Below, piece after piece: positions 5,400-9,797 of a stretch of 9,797 nucleotides of DNA (its first letter is position 1; each line of letters starts with the position of its first letter). Where the stretch lies: the NCBI GenBank assembly GCA_019308645.1, contig JAFDHR010000053.1:1-9797 (forward strand), given 5' to 3'. The stretch is from Deltaproteobacteria bacterium (lineage in GTDB: Bacteria; Desulfobacterota; DSM-4660; Desulfatiglandales; B25-G16). A program made the position numbers and the translations under genes. The notes below the pieces were generated by a model, which did no database searches, was not told where the DNA came from, and saw only the letters and a program-made list of their open reading frames with translations.

Positions 5400-6287
5400 T
5401 TAGTATCCAAGCCTTCTTAAAGACCTTGTATCACTGCTCCAATTTTTTTCAATCTTAACAAAAAGTTCCAGATATACATGAGATGAAAATATTCTTTCCA
5501 TCTCCATTCTTGCATTTCTTCCTATTTTTTTAATCATGCTTCCGTTTTTCCCAATAATTATCCTTTTCTGTGAGGCCTTTTCCACAAATATCGTTGCCAT
5601 AACAGCAAGCAAATTCTTTTTCGGGTCTTCCTTTATTTTTTCAATATTTACAGCGCAGGAATATGGCAACTCCTCTCTTGTTTGATAATATATTTTTTCT
5701 CTTATAATCTCGGCCATTAGAAATTCCTCAGGCCTATCAGTAACCATATCAGTGGGAAAGAATTGAGGGCCCGGGGATAGTTTCTTTTTTAACTCCCCTA
5801 TTAAGGTCTCCAACCCATCACCATAAAGGGCAGACACAGGTATTATAGAATCAAAACGATCCATTTTGCTATATATCTCAATTATAGGCAGTAGATTTTC
5901 TTTTTTAAGCAAATCGATCTTGTTTATAGTAAGAATAGTGGTTTTGTCTGTTTTTCCCAAAATCCTTAATATAATATTTAGCTCACTATTATTTGCAGGC
6001 TCCTCAAAGCCGACTACCAGAAGTATCATATCAACCTCCCCCAAAGAACTTTTTGCCGAACCAACCATGCTTTTATGGAGCAGAGATCTCGTTTGATGGA
6101 TGCCAGGAGTGTCGATGAATACCATCTGGCAGTCATCTTCATTGTAAATCCCTAAAATCCTATTTCTGGTAGTTTGTGGCTTGGGAGATGTGATTGCTAT
6201 TTTTTGCCCAAGCAACCTGTTTAAAAGGGTAGATTTTCCAACATTAGGTGGCCCGATTATAGCTATAAAACCAGATAAAAAATTCAT
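5400..6287 (-). CDS. era: GTPase Era
   Basis: A 295-residue ribosome-associated GTPase that helps mature 16S rRNA and assemble the 30S subunit. The GTPase domain shows G1 GPPNVGKST (12-20), the KPQTTRNRI switch I region (36-44), G3 DTPG (59-62), G4 NKID (122-125) and G5 SAL (152-154). The C-terminal KH domain (about 205-285), which binds the 3' end of 16S rRNA, has its GKNG loop at 246-249 and a typical ending (LRRLGY). Length is normal for Era. The start codon follows a weak GGGAT ribosome site. It is last in the helicase-endonuclease V-era array, 111 bp after the endonuclease gene, and stops against the terminator. Confidence 0.98.
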   Translation of the reverse strand: MNFLSGFIAIIGPPNVGKSTLLNRLLGQKIAITSPKPQTTRNRILGIYNEDDCQMVFIDTPGIHQTRSLLHKSMVGSAKSSLGEVDMILLVVGFEEPANNSELNIILRILGKTDKTTILTINKIDLLKKENLLPIIEIYSKMDRFDSIIPVSALYGDGLETLIGELKKKLSPGPQFFPTDMVTDRPEEFLMAEIIREKIYYQTREELPYSCAVNIEKIKEDPKKNLLAVMATIFVEKASQKRIIIGKNGSMIKKIGRNARMEMERIFSSHVYLELFVKIEKNWSSDTRSLRRLGY

Positions 6288-6398
6288 GTTAACATCCCGA
6301 AATCTCTATAACCTAATGAAATCATATCTTTTTTAGTTGTGCTCTATTTATGCCGTCCACATGGAATGATGACCCGCCCTGGCCGAAGACAATTAGGG

Positions 6399-7091
6399 CT
6401 ATGCCACTAAGTTCTTCACATTTGCGCACCTCACTGAATTTACAAGGAGGTGAGCTTGCCTTGTAGGTTCAGGTATTCTATACTTTGAACAAGTTCCAAG
6501 AACAAATCTTATACAATCGTTTAGCATTATCCCATATCCGGGAGAAATAAAGATAGGCTTGACTTTTGATCTTGTCCGAACTACGGCTCCAATAACTCTA
6601 TTTTGATATGTGAGATAAGTATAGTTACCTTTATGTTCCCCAACCTGATTATACATACCCACAAGGCGTGATTTTGCGCAGCCAATAGTAGGCTTATTTA
6701 AAAGGATTCCCAGATGGGAGGCAAGGCCAAGCCCCCTTGGGTGTGCGATACCCTGCCCATCACAAAAAATCAGATCTGGTTCTATCTCCATCTTTCTGAG
6801 TGCACCAATTAATGCAGGAATTTCCCTGAAGCTTAAAAGGCCAGGTATATAAGGAAAGGAGACCTTCTTTTGAGACCACCTCTCTTCTGCCTTGTTTAAT
6901 GAGGGAAAATCAAGAACAACAACTCCTGCCCACATTATGTTAGACCCTCTTGCATAAGAGACATCTAACCCGGCAACATATCTTATTTTTTTATCTATGT
7001 TTTTTAAAATAACCTTACCTTTTAACTTCTTTTGGATTTTGACTGCCTCTTTATATGTCACATCCCAGGGATGTAAATCAGAGATATCCAT
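6399..7091 (-). CDS. nfi: Endonuclease V (deoxyinosine repair)
   Basis: A 230-residue nuclease that nicks DNA at the second phosphodiester bond 3' to deoxyinosine, starting repair of deaminated adenine. Family signatures are present: GLDVSYARG (41-49), PYIPGLLSFRE (80-90), DGQGIAHPRGLGLASHLG (111-128) and the C-terminal PEPTRQAH (207-214). The metal ligands known from the Thermotoga enzyme map to D43, E90, D111 and H214, and the wedge tyrosine to Y81, so it should be active. Length matches the usual ~225. The ATG at 7091 lies 4 bp from repeat element C, and no ribosome site is visible, so the repeat may have replaced the original leader. Downstream, GCCCT/AGGGC (6376-6380/6395-6399) makes only a small hairpin without a T-tract, so read-through into era is plausible. 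Confidence 0.96.
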   Translation of the reverse strand: MDISDLHPWDVTYKEAVKIQKKLKGKVILKNIDKKIRYVAGLDVSYARGSNIMWAGVVVLDFPSLNKAEERWSQKKVSFPYIPGLLSFREIPALIGALRKMEIEPDLIFCDGQGIAHPRGLGLASHLGILLNKPTIGCAKSRLVGMYNQVGEHKGNYTYLTYQNRVIGAVVRTRSKVKPIFISPGYGIMLNDCIRFVLGTCSKYRIPEPTRQAHLLVNSVRCANVKNLVA

Positions 7092-7095
7092 CTTA

Positions 7096-7240
7096 TTGAT
7101 ACTGGAAACTTGAAACTGGAAACTGGATTATGTGCATGTATGCTATCTATTGTTCCTAAAAACGGTTTTGGGATGCAATATAGCTTAGGGCCGTAAGATA
7201 TTGATAAATTTCAAGTTTCAATTTTCCAGTATCAAGTTTC
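7096..7240. repeat. Inverted array of 7-bp words (element C) filling the helicase/nfi gap
   Basis: The left arm holds five consecutive 7-bp units of type GAAACTG (7098-7132), the right arm five inverted units of type AAGTTTC (7206-7240). Segments 7096-7122 and 7209-7235 are complementary at 25 of 27 positions. The ~75 bp between the arms show no recognisable coding remnant. The element fills nearly the whole 154-bp gap, from 4 bp before the nfi ATG to 5 bp before the helicase stop. Confidence 0.82.
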
Positions 7241-7245
7241 AAATG

Positions 7246-9471
7246 TTAAATCTTCTCTAAACTCGTATAGCCAAGGTGAAGTAACTTAATACCTTTATCC
7301 TTGAAGATCACCTCTACCTTGTCATCACCCATAAATCTGGCGATTACCCCTATACCAAAGGCTGGATGATTGACCCTATCGCCTTGTTTTAGCGCAGTGG
7401 AGTCCGCAGCCGTTAGATCCAAGGGCTTATAAAAAGGTTTTGATCTTAAAATTGTATTATTAGCAGAGACATCAACCCGCTCATCCATAAATGCTGTATA
7501 CGCGTTACTGGAGAATGGGGTAACGGCCGGCGAGGAGGATGATAATAATGAATGGTGCTCAATAACATTATGAGGCAAGGCACTAACAAATGATGAAATG
7601 CCTTGGTGGTAATTACTGCTCAATCCTCCAGCGGTACGTACAAACTCCTTTCCTGGGTAGGCCATAATCAGTTTGTCTTTTGCTCGTGTAGCTGCAACAT
7701 ACAACAACCTGAGTTCTTCCTCAAGGCTCTCTCTGTTTGCAAAGGATTTTCCAGGTGGAAAGCGCCCATCCACAAGCCATATTATAAAAACTACTCTCCA
7801 CTCTAATCCTTTCGCTGAATGTATGGTAGAAAGCGTTAAGCAATCCGTTTTATCTAAAGGTCTGAGATCTACTGGACTTGTTGGCGGTTCAAGCGAGAGG
7901 TCATCCAAAAATGCTCTCAAGTTTTTATACCTCGATGCCATTGAAATTAACTGTTCTAACTCCTGTTCTCTTCTTGGGTAGTCATCGAATCTTTCTTTTA
8001 GAAAAGGGCTATAATATGCAAGTGCGAGCTCAACACCTTGTTTAGGCACTATCTTTGGTGTAGAAAGGGCATTCATAAGCTTAGCTAACTTAGTGAATTC
8101 CTCTCTTTCTTTAGTAATCCCTGGCCATTCATCTATCCTGTCTGCCACTACATCCTCTTTTTTCATCCAATCTATTATTGCCTGGCTCCTTCCGGGGCCA
8201 ATATTTTTTAGCAATCGTAAGAGACGGCCCCAGCTAAGAATGTCCTCTTTATTAATTATCACCCTGAGGTGTGCCAAAAGATCTTTGATGTGTGCAGACT
8301 CCATAAATTTAAACCCTCCGTATTTGGCAAAGGGAATATTGCGGCGTGTAAGTTCAAGTTCCAATTCAAATGAATGATAGCCAGCCCTGAATAAAACAGC
8401 TATATCTCTCAGCTGTTGTCCCTCGTCCAATAAAGCTTCTATAGTACTACATACATAAAACGCCTGATCGCGTTCGGTCCCAGTGTCAACAACCAGGGGA
8501 ATTTCATTGCCTTCCCTTCTGGTAAAGAGGCATTTAGTATACTTCTCCCGTGCTTGATCCATAAGTGCATTGGTCATAGTAAGCATGGGCTGAGTGGATC
8601 TGTAATTTTCTTCTAGTTTTATTATCTTGGCCTCTGGAAAATGAGCTGGAAAGTCAAACATATTTTTAAAATTAGCCCCTCTGAAGGAGTAAATGCACTG
8701 AGAATCATCACCCACGGCCATAACATTCTTATGTAAAGAACCAAGATAGCGGACAATATCGGACTGAATGGTGTTTGTATCCTGATATTCATCAACCATG
8801 ATATATTTGTATCTGTTGCCCAACCGATGTCTAATTTCTTCATCTTCTTTTAAAAGGAGTCTAAAAAAAAGGAGAAGATCATCATAATCCATGAGGTTGT
8901 TTTTTCTTTTATATTCTCTATAAAGTGTAAGCAGATGTTCTATCTGTGAAACGACTGGTAGAAATTGAGGATACTCTGTCTCCATGATATCATCTAAGGA
9001 CTTCTCCATATTGGCCGCTTTACTAATAATAGTTGCAATAGTAGACCTTTTCGGCAACCGAATAGACCTTTTTTCTCCATCTACCTCAGGGACAAGGGCA
9101 TGAGTTGCCTCCTCCATGTCTGATCTATCCATAATTGTAAAAGAGGGACTAAAACCGAGTCGGTGCGCCTCTTGTCTTAATACATACTGGGCAAGGGAAT
9201 GGAAAGTACCACCAGAAACATCTTTGCATCGTCTATCCGATAACTTTGCTGCTCTCTCAAGCATCTCCTTGGCTGCCTTTCTTGTAAAGGTTAGAAGAAG
9301 AATCTCCTTCGGCGGAATACCTTTTTCTATCAGCCATGCGACCCTATAGACCAGGGTCCGGGTCTTTCCACTTCCAGCCCCTGCAATCACAAGAATCGGG
9401 CCTTCAGGGGCAGTAACTGCAGACAATTGCGCCTTGTTCAAGACTTTATCGTATTGTATTTTAGCGGACAT
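7246..9471 (-). CDS. UvrD/PcrA-like DNA helicase (superfamily 1A)
   Basis: A 741-residue 3'-5' ATP-dependent DNA helicase of the UvrD/PcrA/Rep group, acting in excision repair and replication-fork maintenance. Ordered motifs are all intact: Q motif near Q15, Walker A GAGSGKT (31-37), Ia LLTFTRKAA (59-67), II VDEYQDTN (226-233), III GDDSQCIYSFRGA (254-266), IV LEENYRST (286-293), V STIHSAKGLEW (548-558) and VI LLYVAATRAKD (589-599). The C-terminus (about 696-741, GDRVNHPAFGIGVI to LEKI) is the Tudor-like domain that contacts RNA polymerase in PcrA/UvrD. Length fits PcrA (~720-750). The LEW in motif V instead of the common LEF, followed by IIWLVDGRFPP, marks a variant subgroup, so I leave the symbol blank between uvrD and pcrA. 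It heads the minus-strand array; the ribosome site (AGAG close to the ATG) is weak. Confidence 0.95.
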   Translation of the reverse strand: MSAKIQYDKVLNKAQLSAVTAPEGPILVIAGAGSGKTRTLVYRVAWLIEKGIPPKEILLLTFTRKAAKEMLERAAKLSDRRCKDVSGGTFHSLAQYVLRQEAHRLGFSPSFTIMDRSDMEEATHALVPEVDGEKRSIRLPKRSTIATIISKAANMEKSLDDIMETEYPQFLPVVSQIEHLLTLYREYKRKNNLMDYDDLLLFFRLLLKEDEEIRHRLGNRYKYIMVDEYQDTNTIQSDIVRYLGSLHKNVMAVGDDSQCIYSFRGANFKNMFDFPAHFPEAKIIKLEENYRSTQPMLTMTNALMDQAREKYTKCLFTRREGNEIPLVVDTGTERDQAFYVCSTIEALLDEGQQLRDIAVLFRAGYHSFELELELTRRNIPFAKYGGFKFMESAHIKDLLAHLRVIINKEDILSWGRLLRLLKNIGPGRSQAIIDWMKKEDVVADRIDEWPGITKEREEFTKLAKLMNALSTPKIVPKQGVELALAYYSPFLKERFDDYPRREQELEQLISMASRYKNLRAFLDDLSLEPPTSPVDLRPLDKTDCLTLSTIHSAKGLEWRVVFIIWLVDGRFPPGKSFANRESLEEELRLLYVAATRAKDKLIMAYPGKEFVRTAGGLSSNYHQGISSFVSALPHNVIEHHSLLSSSSPAVTPFSSNAYTAFMDERVDVSANNTILRSKPFYKPLDLTAADSTALKQGDRVNHPAFGIGVIARFMGDDKVEVIFKDKGIKLLHLGYTSLEKI

Positions 9472-9509
9472 TAATTCTCTATAGAACTCCCTTCACAAAG
9501 ATAAAATAG

Positions 9510-9655
9510 AAGTAACTCAGCCACAAATTATCACGAATTATCACGAACGATTATTTAACAATCCTTTTTCTACAGACCCGCCTGCCGGATGGCGGGCAGG
9601 TTAATTTGTGTCCATTCGTGGCTGAATAATTAAAAATAGAATAACATAGTTACTT
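9510..9655. repeat. Inverted repeat of 10-bp words (element E) with inserted GC palindrome
   Basis: The outer ends AAGTAACT (9510-9517) and AGTTACTT (9648-9655) are exact inverted copies. Inside, the left arm has three 10-bp units of type CACRAATTAT (9522-9551) after CAGC; the right arm (9601-9624) carries two inverted units and the matching GCTG. The GC palindrome is wedged next to the right arm. It lies upstream of the helicase gene, where a promoter would be expected, though none is clear. Confidence 0.68.
9577..9600. repeat. 24-bp GC-rich palindromic repeat, copy 2
   Basis: It has the same alternating-hairpin block as at 1392-1415 (CCCGCC with GGCGGG, or GCCTGCC with GGCAGG), identical except for the central dinucleotide GA. 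It lies within element E, immediately before the right-arm 10-bp units. Finding it inside two unrelated repeat elements indicates an independently dispersed sequence. Confidence 0.85.
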
Positions 9656-9797
9656 GAAAAAATATACCTATACACTTAAATTACAGCCCTGAAGCATGAA
9701 TAAAATAAAAAGGGTTCTACAATAGATCATGGGAAAAATTTTCATTGTAATGAGACAACCTACCATAAAATTACGCCAATAATCAGCTAAACCCTAC
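9656..9797. other. Intergenic remainder, nothing supported
   Basis: Together with element E this makes a gene-free stretch of about 325 bp. Both strands carry frequent stops here and only very short frames. A TTGAAA-17-TAAATT pair on the plus strand (about 9653-9681) is a weak promoter-like match pointing out of the window, not strong enough to call. Confidence 0.3.

Noticed and set aside
6376..6399. Terminator after endonuclease V
   Set aside because: Only a 5-bp stem with a 14-nt loop and no T-tract.

Overview
The window is AT-rich bacterial chromosomal DNA with housekeeping genes, one sigma-54-type two-component system and long repeat-filled intergenic gaps. NtrC/ZraR-type regulation, a HAMP-less ZraS-like kinase, the low GC content and the many word-repeat elements suggest an environmental Desulfobacterota-like or related anaerobic lineage. 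No gene here fixes the taxonomy, so this is only an inference.

Left part (1-1610). A 5'-partial hypothetical gene on the minus strand (1-152) has a good sigma-70 promoter and a possibly folded leader. Next is a minus-strand histidine phosphatase (370-1008). The following 600 bp hold two repeat elements built from 7-bp words in inverted arrays. The second encloses a decayed four-helix-bundle (23S rRNA IVS-type) gene and carries an inserted GC-rich 24-bp palindrome. The last part is a possibly structured leader for the next operon.

Plus-strand operon (1611-5119). It encodes a stand-alone IMP cyclohydrolase (only the N-terminal half of ordinary PurH), then, 5 bp later, a membrane histidine kinase, then an NtrC-family response regulator. 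An inverted repeat of 8-bp words lies between kinase and regulator. Downstream of the regulator are GTACAA/TTGTAC half-sites, a sigma-54 -24/-12 promoter and, about 25 nt past the predicted start, an intrinsic terminator. This looks like a regulator driving a roughly 58-nt small RNA next door, an arrangement reminiscent of CbrB/CrcZ in Pseudomonas. It is the most interesting signal in the window.

Minus-strand block (5400-9471). In transcription order it encodes a UvrD/PcrA-like helicase, endonuclease V and the Era GTPase. Era ends directly at the shared bidirectional terminator. Another 7-bp-word inverted repeat fills the helicase/endonuclease V gap from edge to edge. A 10-bp-word inverted repeat, with a second copy of the GC palindrome, lies upstream of the helicase. 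The last ~140 bp show no supportable gene.
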